A stretch of DNA of 64,000 nt from Litsea cubeba (GCA_012931725.1 CM022951.1:6015546-6079545); one strand, 5' to 3'. Counted from the first letter of the stretch, positions 10,949 through 22,770 are shown. Notes: generated from the sequence alone by a model not told the origin. Translations and numbers: made by a program.

Positions 10949-13900
10949 ATGGTGCGTGACATAGATCCGGCATGGAGTCACGGTGAAGCTGTAGGAAGTA
11001 GAAGCAAAATAAAATGTAATTATTGTGAAAAGGTTCTCAATGGGGGAATTACCTGATTGAAACAACATTTGGCACATGTATCAGGACAGGTGATAAAATG
11101 TCCGAAAGTGCCACCAAATGTGAGAGCTGAAATGCAGGGGCTCCTTAAGACACTTGCACAAAAAAAAGTAGTACAAGAAAGAAGAAGAACCGTGGAATTT
11201 GAAGCATGTAGAGAAGAGGTTTTTGGTTCCTCTGATGATGACGATGAAGACCCGGAAATGACAAGGGCTAGGAGGGAAAGTGTAAGGGCACTTCAGGAGG
11301 AGGAAGAAAAGAGAAGAATGTAATATGAAGCAGCAGCTAGAGGTAGCCAATATGAGCAGGGTGGTTCATCCGGATCAGGGGGGGCGAGTTTGCGTCGGGC
11401 ATTTAGTCATAAACAACCCCGTCAAGATCCAGACATTGAGGAGGTTGAAAGACCTCCTACACAGGCACCTCGTAGGCCAGATGTGGTGGGGCCAACTGAC
11501 CCATTTGCTTATAGAAAACCAACATCAAAGCAGCCAGGCATCATAAAAGCACTAAAGGGCAAGTTTGGTAAAGCAAGAGATAATCTAGTGAGAGCTACTT
11601 GGAAGTTTTTTTTGGATGGAGGCATTCAACCCAACAAGGCATCTTCTCCTTATTTCACCACCATGTTAGATGCAGCTGCAGAACATGGTCCAGGTATAAA
11701 GGCACCCACCCCTTATGAGATTGGGCATGTATGTGTTGAGAAAGAGTATGATGAGTTGCAGGCTTGGGTGGAAACTTTCAAATGGGCATGGAAGGAAAGA
11801 GGTTGCACACTAATGTGCGATGGGTGGACGACGATCACACATCGTCATCTCTTGAATTTTCTAATCTACTCATCTATGGGCACGGTGTTTATCAAATCAG
11901 TTGATGCAACTGATCACATCCAAGATGCAAGATATATTAATAGGTTATTGAATGATGTGATTGAAGAAGTTGGGGCAGATTGTATAGTTCAGGTGGTTAC
12001 CGACAATGCTGCAAACATGAAGGCTGCAGGAATGATGCTTATGAAACAAAGGCCAAGGATTTTTTGGTCTCCATGTGCAGCACATTGCCTGGATTTAATG
12101 CTTGAAGATATTGCAAAAGGAAAAGTCATGAAGCAAGTGATTGGTAAGATAAAGCAGATCACCAATTTTTTTTATCAGTCATATAGACTCATTTCCATGA
12201 TGAAAACACATACAGACAACCATGAACTACTGCGCCCTGGCATCACTAGATTTGCCACCCACTTTATTGCTATCGAAAGTGTTTACAAGTATAGAGAAGG
12301 ACTTCTGCAATTAATAAAATCACAAGAGTTCATGAATTCAAAATGGGAAAAGAGACCAAGTCCCATTACAATAGAAGTGTGTAAAACAATGGAGTCCAAT
12401 AAATTTTGGCCTCATGTGAAGGGTGTTTTGAATGTTTTTGATCCCCTAATAAAGGTTCTTCGATTGGTTGATGGCGATGATAAGCCAACAATGGGCTTCT
12501 TACATGAGGCCATGGAGAGATCAAAGCTGGCTATTCAAGCAGATTGTAGATATTACAAAAAGTATTGGAAGATCATCGACGATCGATGGGGACGACAATT
12601 GAAACATGATTTACACACTGCTGGTAAGTAAAGGTTGTTTCCTTTAATATTTGAATTGTTGCATTCAATTTGGCCTCACTATATTAATTTATCATTGACT
12701 AAAATTCATTGGTACTTTTACAGGATGCTTTTTTAATCCACAATTTTCGGATGGACGTATATATGATGAAATCCGTTTGGGATTAAAAAATGTAATTGAA
12801 AGACTGGCAGCGAATACAGATGAAGCCATTTGGGCTACTAATCAGGTAGGCAGTAGGCTAATTAAGGGAAAAAGTATAACATTGTCATTTCTCCAATTTA
12901 TTTTATTATGTTAATGTCTTCAAATTGATATATACAATGTACGTGCTGGAAGCTTTGGAACGACGACTGCGCGGAGAGTTATCACATAGACCAATCCCGG
13001 TATTGATTGTAAATTTGTAATGTCATTTATAAATTATTTAAGGACTTATTATTATTTTATTGACTCTAATATCATTTCTATTTTTTTTTCAGCTGAATGA
13101 TGGTTGAATTATGGAGAGAGTGCTCCTGCACTAAGGATGATTGCTATTAAAGTCCTTAGTCAAACAACATCGTCTTCCAATTGTGAAAGAAACTGGAGCA
13201 CCTTCTCCTTTATCCACACAAGACCAAGAAATAGATTAACAATGCTGAAGCTAGCTAAATAAATTAGTCTACATCCACTACAACCTCAGGCTCCGGAGTA
13301 GAAATAGAAGGAGAAGAAAGTTTGAGGATCACCGGGATTATTTTTGTCCAATTAATTTGGACTATATCTTTTCAGAAAAGGATACTGTGTTAGGTCAATG
13401 GCTGGAGGAACAAGAACAACCGGTGTTAGACCAAGACCCAGAGTTAGAGGGGTTGATGGAGGACTTGACTGGGGATAGGCCTGAGCCAGTGAGGGCCTCA
13501 GAAAGGTTGGAAGAAATAAACTTGACAATGCAACAGAGGCGCGCGCCTGATACAAGTGAGCCAAGGGGACTGAACGTGGACGAGGAGAGTGAGTCAAGTA
13601 TTTCTACTTCTTCATCATCAGCAGGAATCCCACCTGACTCTCCCGGGGATGAGGGTCATTATAGAGATGATGAGCATGTCACTTATGAGACAGTTGAGCA
13701 TATTCCTGCAGCTACCGAGTTAGATCCTCGCCGTGGCTATGTCAGACATGTTGGACAGACATGGAGTAGTGGTGACGCTGCTGGGCAAGGAGTGGGGGAA
13801 GGTACTCATGGTCATCAAGGGGGTTATGTTGGCCAACAGGGTGCCATGTATGGACAGCATATGAATTATTCATATGACCCTAATTGGGTACCCCCTTCAC

Positions 13901-14196
13901 CAACACCGATAATGTCTATCGAACAGATATTAATTGAGCAAGGGAGACTTCCCCCACCACCACATGATCCCCAACGACCTTTATATACCCCGCATGGCTT
14001 TTACATACCATTTGTGCACGATTACCAAGAACAATCTACAGGGGATCAAGATAGTTCATCATCTTATCAACAACAATCTGAATATGGTCATGGGTATGGT
14101 AGTGCTGCACAACAGTATGGAGCATATCTTTTTAACCAAAACCGAAGAAATGATGATGATGATTTTGAGCCTGGGCGACACTCCACTTGGTATTAG
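10949..14196 (+). pseudogene. hAT-family transposase (BED finger, DUF659, hAT dimerisation domain), broken
   Basis: The start ATG follows a TTTTATAG acceptor. The first coding exon (10949-12623) gives a BED-type finger (C-x2-C ... H-x4-H around CNYCEKVL and LKQHLAH), an acidic linker, then the DUF659/RNase-H-like core with LMCDGWTTITHRHLLNFLIY, VTDNAANMKAAG and WSPCAAHCLDLMLEDI. An exon at 12724-12845 and a short one near 12935-13000 follow. The exon from about 13093 carries the dimerisation motif (SSSNCERNWSTFSFIHT) and an acidic, Tyr/Gln-rich tail ending at 14196. Damage seen: TGA at 11054-11056 (an expected Arg codon), TAA at 11321-11323, a stop in the third exon, TGA for a Trp in the dimerisation exon, and a 4-nt CTAG duplication causing a frameshift near 13255. 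It would normally cut and paste this element; it cannot be functional now. Confidence 0.9.
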
Positions 14197-14879
14197 GCTG
14201 TCAATCTATCAACTATCATACACTCATACTCATCAATCTCTCTCTAATTTCTACTCTCTAGTTCCCTCTAATTTCAGGTAAACCATGAACCTTTTGATGC
14301 TCAAGTGCTTTATGATTTATCTATCTCACTATCATATTTCATATTTTAATATGTTATCTTCATGGTCATGAATTTCACAACTGATTTGATGATTGAGTTA
14401 GTATTAAATGATGATTGATATGTTTGTTATCTACTTATCTTTATTTTCTTATATTTTACACTAATAAATTGATGATGAGCATCAATAATGGTTGCATTAT
14501 GTGAAATATTAGAGAATAAAGCGAACAGCGACACAGACATGACTCATAACTTAAGGTGACCGAGATTTTGATTTATAGTTGTTACTAATTAAAAAAAATA
14601 TTATTTTCCAGCATTTTCTAATATTCTGGATTTTTTGGATATTTTTGCGAATTTTTTTGGATTAAAAAAAAAATTCACACCGCGACGACCGCGACGGACC
14701 GATATCCGCGACGATATCCGCGACGTATCGGTTTTTCGGCCCGGCCGATACCGCGATCGATACCGAGATTTTAAACCATGATTTATTGTACTAAAAGCCC
14801 CTTTCACGTCGGCCTTTTTGGGGATTTCACAGAAAATATCTGATTCTTCATTTCATTTCGTCAACGGTCAACCAAACAA

Positions 14880-15865
14880 GAGTGAGAGTGAGAGTGAGTG
14901 AGTCAGAGACACAGAAGAAATCAGTCAAGAAGAAGATGCGAGTCTTTTCGTTGTTCGATCGATCCGTTCGAACATTCCATAAATCGATCTCCTGCAATTT
15001 CTAAGCTTCTGCTTCTTCTCACTGCAACTGCAACTGCAACTGCAAGGTCTCTCTCTCTCTCTTGCCTTGTCTTTAATTTCTCTTCCAGTTTCGTTGGTTT
15101 TTTTCTTCTTTTTTTTTCGATTTGTGGAGATCTCGATCGGTTCTCGAAGCTTTCTGTCTGCGAGATTTTTGAGGCAAATGATAGCTCGATCTTTTGAAGG
15201 TTATTACAAGAGCGAGGATCGTACTATCTCTCTCCCTCGCTCGCCGCGCGCCAGATCGTCGCACGTGTGGGATACCTTCTTTTTTTTTTTTTTTTTTTTT
15301 TTAAGTTTGACATTGGGATCTTGTGGAAATTGTTTGGGCGTGTGTGAATCCTCATAATTCAGTTTCCTTCACTCTATTTATCTATATATCTAATTACCTG
15401 TGACTCTTATACTTATCTGTAATTGGTCAAGGCAAGGAACAGAACCACTGGTCCACCATCAAAGGTGACTCCTGGTTATCCAACACCATGAACCCTTTTT
15501 TTTAGCCAGACCTGCTCTCCAATTAGAAAAACTCAAACGTGCACTTAGCATTTGCAGTATCCTCTTCGATTATAAACTAGAAGCTGGAGAGCTAGCTCAG
15601 GCATCATGTCACAGTTTCCAAATAGAACTTGTTTCATTATTCTGGAACTTGAGTTTCTAAAGAACTTCTTTCATTATTTTTTTTGCTTATACACAAATGA
15701 TCTAAGAAATTAGGTTTGGAGGTTGATTTTTCCTTGTTTTTAGAACTGGAACGGGGTTGAAATTTTGGTGACCGGAATCATGATGGTGTTGAGCCGCATC
15801 ATTTTAGTATCATCTATGGAATGGTTTTTATGTTTTCTAAACTTCTCTGAGATCTTCTCATGCAG
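14880..15865 (+). other. Possible 5' leader, short ORF and intron upstream of the Gly-rich exon
   Basis: Just outside the hAT element lies a (GAGT)-rich leader. A 22-codon frame follows (14936-15004, MRVFSLFDRSVRTFHKSISC...), then a CAACTG repeat and a GCAAG/GTCTCT donor-like site. About 800 bp of intron-like T-rich sequence (including a T run near 15279-15302) leads to the TCATGCAG acceptor at 15865. Whether this is the true 5' part of the next exon is an inference. The short frame ends before the donor, so a direct coding join is not shown. Confidence 0.35.
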
Positions 15866-16143
15866 GGCAGGAAAATGCAGATATGGTAAGCCTTGAGGTC
15901 TTGACAGAGTTGCCACCCTTGCAAGATAAAGAACAGTCAAGAGGTGGTAATGGGTGGAGAGGTGGGAGATTTGGCAGTGGCGGCGGGTCATTTGACCGAA
16001 GAGGCAGTGGTGGTAGCTTCTCCAACAGAAGAGGAGGCCGTGGCGGCGGCGGCGGTGGACGTGGCCGTAGTTTTTCTGATAGAAGAGGTGGTGGTGGATT
16101 TTCTAATGGTGGCAGGGGCAACAGATCGGAGCGCAAGTGGTGA
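15866..16143 (+). pseudogene. Gly/Arg-rich terminal exon, resembling a DEAD-box RNA helicase tail
   Basis: A CAG acceptor at 15863-15865 opens a frame that reads GQENADMVSLEVLTELPPLQ and then an RGG-rich tail (repeated RRG, GGR and FSDRRG units), ending RSERKW-stop at 16143. A short acidic or hydrophobic lead, LPPLQ, then an RGG/FSDRR tail is the pattern at the C-terminus of several plant DEAD-box RNA helicases (RH7-like and related). No helicase core is present upstream in the window, so this is either an orphan last exon or a captured fragment. It could also be another RGG-box protein. Confidence 0.45.
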
Positions 16144-17546
16144 ATAATATGAAAAATGTTTGGTTACAAACAGTGGAATGATAATTAATATGAGTTCACA
16201 GGCACAAGAATTCTCATTTGAGGCGGGGGAAGAAAAAAAAACAGGAAGAGCTCATTCTTTTTGCAGTTTTGTAGTATTTATTTCTCTAATCTCAAACTCA
16301 TTAGTTCATTGTTGTTTCACAAGGCTAAGTGTTTTATAATTATTGTTTTGACGGATGTTTTAAATGCTTAAAAATCTAAAAATATGCCAATATTTCAATT
16401 ATTGGATTTCCCACCATTGAGTGAAGTGATTTAGTAACCACTCCCTGCTTGTATTTAGCCCATCAGGCCCTAAAAATGTGAAAAATCATCATCAGGATCA
16501 TCAAAGCCTTCTCCCAGCTATATGTTTTGGTTGGCTACACAAATTATGGTTCTCCATTTCAATCTAAAATGGCTAGATTTTTTGCCAAAAATAACTTCTA
16601 AAAGATAAGTTTTTATATAGTTCTGCTTTAATTTAAAGTGTTTGGTTCCATTTGATCTGTCTATAAAAACGATCTTTAGACAAACGAAAATGAAAAATTA
16701 TGAAATAAACAGATGAAAATTATTAGCCACTTAGCTTAATTTGAAGTGTTTGGTTCCATATGCTCTGGCTATGAAAAAGATCTTTAGACAAAACCAAAAT
16801 GAAAAATTATGCCCCCTTCCGTGGGCTGCAATTTGCTTTGTTTTGTCTTGCTTGAAAATGATGTGTTGTCGATTTCGAAAATGATTGATAGTAGTCATAT
16901 GCTCGTCTAAAAGATTAAGGCATGCATGTGTAAGTATGAACTAATTGGGGACATCCATATAATAAAACCTCAATTAACTATGGTTCAACATCGCCAAAAA
17001 TAAAGCAAAGATTGCAATCCAACTTATAGACATATAGTGTATGTGGCAAATGAAGTCAAAGATGTGATGAATTTGATGTGCGAAAGTAAACTGACATCTT
17101 TTTTTTTTTTTCCATTCTTGATAAATATGTAATTCTTCAACTTTAGATCAATCGCGCATCAAATACATCACATCTCATTTGTTAGAGAGATTAAATTAAA
17201 CAATTTCAAAGATTTCAAATTTGAGCTCATTTCACATATTCCTCCAAATCCCAACAAACCTAAAACTTAAGAGGACCTGAGACCACTTTTGAGTTTTGAC
17301 TACTTGCCCTTACATCAATGAGATTGATTGTCATTGAAGTTTCCATTTTAACAATACCTCATCTGGACGACCAATGATTGATCGCTGGTGTGGTCTCCCT
17401 GCACTCCTTGCACGTGTAATTCCTCATTCTACATGTTTGTGGGTTCTCTCTCCTTGTATATATGAGTGAGTGAGTCTCTCTTCAGGTTCCAACCACCTTA
17501 GTTGGGCTACCAAATCGGAAAAAAAAAATCCATTTCATTGCCTTAG
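16144..17546. other. Intergenic spacer with one local direct repeat
   Basis: No coding signal. The direct repeat at 16626-16811 is listed separately. The rest is AT-rich. Confidence 0.5.
16626..16811. repeat. Two ~77-bp direct repeats
   Basis: 16626-16702 and 16735-16811 share AAGTGTTTGGTTCCAT and GATCTTTAGACAAA...AAATGAAAAATTATG, with several substitutions, 109 bp apart. It looks like a local tandem duplication and is not coding. Confidence 0.7.
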
Positions 17547-17554
17547 ACGCTAAG

Positions 17555-17700
17555 CAGTGGCGGACCCAAGTGTTATCGCACCCGCGTGATTCGAAAAACT
17601 CCTTAGATAATAATATTTTAAAAAATTCAATTTTATCATTTAACGTCTTCATTTGACCATATATCGCACCACTCAAATGAAAATCCTGAATCCGCCGTTG
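17555..17700. mobile_element. Short hAT-type MITE (CAGTGGCGGA family)
   Basis: It begins CAGTGGCGGACCCAAG and ends, read inward, CAACGGCGGATTCAGG. CAGTGGCGGA termini are common in plant hAT MITEs. The flanks share ACGCTA but the 8-bp duplication is degraded (ACGCTAAG and AACGCTAG). Confidence 0.6.
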
Positions 17701-17776
17701 AACGCTAGCACCCGATGGACACGATCATTTAGATGGATAACCTCAAACCCTCCTATATCTAGTATATTCAATGAGC

Positions 17777-18386
17777 TAGGGGTGTACAAAACCTGTACCC
17801 AACCCGACCCATCGCATTAAAAACTGACCCCAACCCACGGCACAACGGGTCAGGTACAGGTCCAAATGTATAACCCAGTTTATAAACGAATCGGTTATAT
17901 ATGTAGTACATATCCGATCCATATGTACCCGACCCAACCCTACATAATACAAACGGTAACGTTTTATATTTTATTTATTATATTGCATATAATAAAATAT
18001 ATTTGATTCTTGCCTCTTTGGAAATATTTATAATACATATCCGACCCACTTGTGCACTTGTGTTGGACTGCTGGTAATTAGCCTGGTATTGTAATGTGTG
18101 AAATATGAATTATGAAATTATGAATCTATGCAGGGGCAGGGGGCTATGGGCTAACGTGGAGTATGAAATATGAATCATTTGGTTACACTTACAATGTTGA
18201 TTTTTATTCAGGTACAACCCATTTAAACCCAACCATACCCGATAACCCGAGTAACCCGACCCGACCCGACCCAATCCAAACTAGTAGAGGTTCAATTAAG
18301 GGTTATAAATGTTTAACCCATACTAATTTGGGTCGGATGAGGTATTTAGCCCGAATCCGACCCAATCCGACCCATGTACACCCCTA
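17777..18386. mobile_element. Non-autonomous hAT element (TAGGGGTGTACA ends)
   Basis: The termini are TAGGGGTGTACA and its exact reverse complement, flanked by a perfect 8-bp duplication CAATGAGC (17769-17776 and 18387-18394). The 610-bp interior has no transposase. It is filled with repeats of ACCCGACCC / AACCCGACC on one strand, probably subterminal binding motifs. The TSD and the TAGGGGTGTA end both fit hAT. Confidence 0.93.
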
Positions 18387-18394
18387 CAATGAGC

Positions 18395-18742
18395 ACACAA
18401 ACTTCATCACATGTGTGATGGTCAATTTGCCATTAAATGACCCATTTTGAAAATCTTGGATATGACATTTTTAGGCCCCACTTATAGTTGTCCAAAAGTC
18501 TAAATCCATGTCTTAGGTCCAAGTTCAAGTTCAACAAGGTCCACTTGGTTTATCTACCACACTTGGCCTTCTGTACCAAATACAAATAGTTACCGCACCT
18601 AAACTGGCCCTGATCTAAACTCGACCCGCTCCGAATTCAGGCCCATTAAAGCCTTATAGAATCTCTCCCTCTCACATAGAAAGCCCACCCAAATTCCCGC
18701 CTAGGAGCCAGCTCCCTGTCAAAACACGGCAGAGGTTAGTAT
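18395..18742. other. Spacer between two transposons, nothing recognised
   Basis: About 350 bp of mixed sequence with no reading frame, repeat or RNA gene that I can support. Confidence 0.45.
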
Positions 18743-19209
18743 ATAATATACGAGTGCTGCTATTGGCACACAAAATTTTACTTTTCAAACACAGGGAATA
18801 TTATTTTTTTATTACATTCTTATCCCTTTATGAAATGACTAAAATAGCCATTATCTCATAAAAACTCAAATCTCATTTTTCTTTTTACACACAATCTCTT
18901 TTCTTCCTCAACCAAAACCCTCTCCCATCCATCTCACTCTCCACTTCCTCCATCTTCCTTGGCAACTCAAATTCACTCACATTCTTCCATTTTCTTCTCG
19001 TTGGCAGCTCATCTCACTCTCCACTTCCTCCATTTTCCTGGGCAACTCATCTTCACTCACTTTCCTCCATTTGATTGTGCAATGAAGGAAGAAAAGGAAG
19101 AAAACAACAATCAAATGATGCCTTTTAATCAAAGCAGCAGTGTAAAGGTACGTTTTTCATTTATTTATTTATTTTTGCAATTTGACCTCTGTTGTTAAGT
19201 TTTTTTTTG

Positions 19210-19400
19210 TCGTCTGGAACCTAATGGTTCTCGATATGTACGGTCTTTCAGGACCGAACACATGTTAATGTGTTCGGATTTATACATCCGAACAATTTTT
19301 TTTTGTTTGGAAGTTTACTTCCGAACATATGGTATGTGTTCAGATGTTTATGTCCGAACATATTACCATATGTTCGGAAGTTTATGTCCGGACAGTGATA
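19210..19400. repeat. TCCGAAC/GTTCGGA subterminal repeats, left side
   Basis: About eight copies of TTCGGA or TCCGAA in both orientations form imperfect palindromes such as GTTCGGAAGTTTATGTCCG. The matching cluster on the other side is at 22035-22170. Clustered short inverted motifs next to TIRs are probable transposase binding sites. Confidence 0.75.
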
Positions 19401-19572
19401 TGTAATTTTTACATATGCAGGTTTCTATGTAGGAAAGTCAGGTTGGATCGGATTTTGTCATGGATTATACCAGTGAGTTTATAACTCAAGAAATAAGACA
19501 AATTGTGAATTTATTACTCAAATTACATTTATTTGTTACTAAATTCGCATTAAATTTGTTCATTTATTGTAG

Positions 19573-20560
19573 ATATTTTACAGTCGCGATTCGTTGATCA
19601 GTTGGGCTCGTGGTGTATGAAGGAAAAATGGATTTGTCATTGTCATAAAGGTTTCAAATGCTGCTCGGGTAGGTGTTAAAGCTAGAGTACTCCTAACGTG
19701 TGAGAGAAGTGGACAATATAAGCATGAAGAGTGCCAAAAGCGAAAAAGGATCAAACAAACTGATTCGAAAAAATGTGGAGGTCCTTTCGCACTAAAAGGC
19801 AAAAAGTTAGACTCAAATGATGATTGGATGTTGGAGGTCATATGTGGTGTGCATAATCATTCGGCCGCGGAATATTTAGAGGGGCATTCATTTGCAGGTA
19901 GATTATCAGAGGAGGAAACAAAGTTGCTGGTTGATATGTCCAAGAGCATGGTTAGACCAAAAGAAATTTTGGTAACGTTGAAACAAAGAAGTGAATTAAA
20001 CCTAACCACAATGAAGACAATATATAATGCACGCTACAGATATAAAGTCAATGAGCGGGGTGGAAGAAGTCAGATGCAACAACTACTTGGTAAGTTGGCT
20101 GAGCATGATTACATTGAATGGCATAAGAATTGTGAGGATAGCGAGGCTGTAACTGACTTGATTTGGACGCACCCAAAAAGTTTAGACTTGTTGCGTGCAT
20201 TTCCACATGTCTTGATAATGGACTGTACTTACAAGACCAATCGTTATCGCTTGCCTCTATTGGAGATTGTTGGAGTCACATCCACAGACATGACCTTTTC
20301 CGTATGCTTTGCATACCTTCATGCGGAACGTGAATAAAATTATGCATGGGCACTGGGTATATTGCGTTCTATTATTGGTAATGGTATTCTTCCTGATGTC
20401 ATTATGACGAATAGAGAATTGTCACTCATGAACGCCATTAAAAGAGTGTTCCCTGATGCTACTCATTTACTATGCAAATGGCACATTAATAGAATCGTAT
20501 TGGCGATATGCAAGAAGTTGTTTGAAATGAAAGAAAAATGGGACAAGTTGATTGATATAT
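19573..20560 (+). pseudogene. MULE transposase (FAR1-related), truncated and stopped
   Basis: After a TTGTAG acceptor one frame reads the FAR1-type DNA-binding region (CERSGQY...CGGPFALKGKK ... VICGVHNHSA), then a linker and the MULE DDE core: FPHVLIMDCTYKTNRYRLPL with the first catalytic Asp, VGVTSTDMTFSVCFAYLHAE, and THLLCKWHINR. A TGA at about 19618 and a TAA at 20335-20337 interrupt the frame. The usual Asp of the VTDRELALMNAI-type motif is Asn here (IMTNRELSLMNAI), removing a catalytic residue. Homology stops near 20560 where the PMD gene begins in the opposite direction, so the C-terminal third, including the SWIM finger, is missing. It is a dead transposase. Confidence 0.88.
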
Positions 20561-20562
20561 TG

Positions 20563-21989
20563 ATATGCGATTTGATAGTCACGGGCAGTCGGACCACGCG
20601 TAGCGCGAATAGGGGCTAATGGCGGTGGAGGAATAGTCTGAACTCTCCCAAACTGTCTGAGTACCCTGTCCAGATGATAAAGGCTCAACAACATCCATGC
20701 ATTTGATGCATCCAAAGTAGTATGCCACTTCATTGAAAGGGTGATATTGTTTAACACCACGATATGGGTCCCAAGTCACCTGAAAGTAGTGAATCCAAGC
20801 GTAAGATATGAAAGTATGTAATACAGAATAATAACTTAATCTGATACAATCTGTATAAGAAAAATCAAGTTAATTACCTGGTCAGCACTCATGGAATCAA
20901 GTCTCTCTCGTAATCCTTGTAAAGGGAGCAGACTCTCTACGAGGAACCCATCGATGCACACGGGGCCGATCGGATAAATAGAGTAAGTTTGGAGTCGGAG
21001 CCAAATTATCAAAGTGTTCGTACACCCAAGCTTCTAGTAGAGTCAAATAACCTGCTATTTGTTTCACTTCACGCCTGGTTGCTAACCCCAACTGCCTGTA
21101 TAAATATGCTAGTGTAGCAGTACCCCATGCATATGAACGTATGGCATCTACAGCCATGAGTTGTGTAAGATAAATGATCGGCACCCGTGTGCCACTCTTG
21201 TCAGTGAACAACGTACAGCCCAATAAGTACAGAAGGTAAGCTCTTATACTGCACAGTCAATCATCTCGTCACCATCATCGTCAGATACACCGGCAAACTT
21301 TTCCCGTAACCACTCCAATCTAACTGATTGGCCCCGCACTTGCATCAGCTCTTCATGTGCCTCTACCGGCTGTACTCCTAGTGCATCAACAAGGAGTGCT
21401 TGACCTTCTTCATATGACATTCTTTCATTATAAGAGACAGTCCGCCCAATCACTGGGATGCCTAGGATAGATGCAACATTATCTAAGGTGATAGGCATGT
21501 GAAAGGCGTTAGTCTCAGGTTGCCATCTTTCCACGAAACCAGATACAATAATCTTATTGACGGAGCAGTAAGATGCAGTCGCTAAGGGAGCCAATCTGGA
21601 CCTCGAGACTAAATCTCTAAACCTGTCAGACTCATTCAGTTGCCACAATGGCACTTTCTGCCCATGACTTAGACATTTCAGTGGTCCTCGATCCTGCATT
21701 CAACCATTAATACATTATTAAATAAATTAACAAATGAATAAAACTTTCATATGAAACAAGTGAAACACACCTGTTGAATCCAAATGTACCCAGCTATATG
21801 TGTATCAAAGCTGGTCAATAATGACCTATCTTCTGGCCCCGGGGCTGGTTGCTCTTCCATCTCTTGTTGTTGTTGTTCTTCAACCTCTTCCTCAGATACC
21901 TCTGGTTCTTCTACAACCTCTTCTACTAGCTGACGTCGCTTCCTATTTGACGCAGTAGGTCGCACCCTATAAGAGCTTGGTCGGTCCAT
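20563..21989 (-). pseudogene. Plant mobile domain (PMD/MAIL1-like) gene, frameshifted
   Basis: Exon 1 (21989-21771) encodes an acidic, Gln-rich head ending ...TSFDTHIAGYIWIQQ with a GTGTGT donor. Exon 2 (21693-20878) starts DRGPLKCLSHGQKVPLW and carries the PMD core: SAFVERWHPET-like (GFVERWQPETNAFHMP), ITLDNVASILGIPVIGR, VRLEWLREKF, then LLGCTLFTDKSGTRVPIIYL and KQIAGYLTLLEAWVYEHF. Exon 3 starts at 20779 after a TTTCAG acceptor (VTWDPYRG...) and stops being recognisable near 20563. Frameshifts are needed near 21245, near 20930 and within exon 3. Host PMD proteins (MAIN, MAIL1) act in the nucleus in gene silencing and genome stability. This copy is TE-borne and disabled. Confidence 0.88.
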
Positions 21990-22034
21990 TTCTGAAATAC
22001 GAAAGAAAAATAATTTATTTGACTGCGGGATCTC

Positions 22035-22170
22035 TATATGTACGGACCTGAGTGTCCGAACACATTACTTTTGTTCGGAACTTTGTTTCCGAACAAAATT
22101 GATCGTTCGGACATTAGTTTCCGAACAAAACCAATCCGTTCGGTGAACCAGAGACCGAACAGTTGCGAAT
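22035..22170. repeat. TCCGAAC/GTTCGGA subterminal repeats, right side
   Basis: Counterpart of the 19210-19400 cluster: repeated GTCCGAACA, TTGTTCGGAA and TTCCGAACAAAA units, lying between the PMD start and the right end of the MULE. Confidence 0.75.
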
Positions 22171-22689
22171 TCTGAAGCTAAAACCTCGACGATGAGGGAT
22201 GAAATGCAACCCAAAAATATTAAAAAATAGTAACATTGTTTGTCAAAACTTACATTGAATGAAAATCTATCCTAATAACAAGTTTTCATGGAAAAAAAGG
22301 TAATCTAAGATTGAAAAAATGGTAAAGATTAGATAGAGAAGAAGAATAAATGGTAATGTTGGAAGGATACATTTACCTTTGGAAGAGGAGAATGTGTAGA
22401 GGAATAGGAATGCCGGAGGCACACCGGAAAATCGCCGGAAAAACAAGAATCCCGTCGGTGGAGTCTTGTGTATGATTTGTGTGTGGGAAGAAATGGATGG
22501 AGATGTGTGTGGGAAGAAGAAAGAGGGGAAGGGAGATATGAGTACTTTAGGAACTTTTGATGTGTGTGGAAAGAACTACTTTAATTTTTAAATTTTAGTA
22601 ATGTGTGTGGAGAGAAATTGTGTGGGAAAAGGAAAAAATGGTGTGCCAGTAGAATTTTTCATAATATATATATCTCTCTTTCTCGATCT

Positions 22690-22770
22690 CAAAACCTAAC
22701 CCTAAAAATCTCATCCCCAACCCTAACCCTAATACCCTACCTTTAAAATTTTTTGAATCCTAACCCTAGC
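22690..22770. repeat. Short interstitial telomere-like (CCCTAAA-type) stretch
   Basis: Five or so CCTAACC/ACCCTAA units occur in 80 bp, imperfect and interrupted. This is too few for a relic telomere; it may be promoter telo-boxes or chance expansion. Confidence 0.5.

Larger units (their letters stand above)
9516..14780 (+). mobile_element. Full-length hAT transposon, decayed
   Basis: The termini are CATGGTTGAAAATCTCGG (left) and CATGGTTTAAAATCTCGG (right, read inward). They are flanked by a perfect 8-bp duplication ATTTATTG (9508-9515 and 14781-14788), the hAT hallmark. Each end carries GC-rich subterminal repeats built from CGGCCGATAT / GATATCGG (9530-9690 and 14685-14760), likely transposase binding sites. 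Inside is one multi-exon hAT transposase (10949-14196, plus strand) with several disabling changes, preceded by a tandem repeat region. At 5,265 bp it is a normal size for an autonomous plant hAT element. Confidence 0.95.
18752..22660. mobile_element. Mutator-like element carrying a PMD gene (PMD-MULE)
   Basis: The ends share GCTATTGGCACACA-like (left) and TTCTACTGGCACACC (right, inward) sequence over about 35 bp. They are flanked by ATAATATAC (18743-18751) and ATAATATAT (22661-22669), an 8-of-9 match typical of the MULE 9-bp duplication. Both subterminal zones carry repeats of TTCGGA...TCCGAAC (19218-19400 and 22035-22170). A FAR1/MULE transposase remnant on the plus strand runs tail-to-tail into a plant-mobile-domain gene on the minus strand at about 20560. 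PMD genes are known passengers or components of plant MULEs. Both genes here are broken. Confidence 0.85.

Noticed and set aside
22690..22770. Relic telomere or chromosome-fusion site
   Set aside because: Only a few interrupted CCCTAA units; not long or regular enough.
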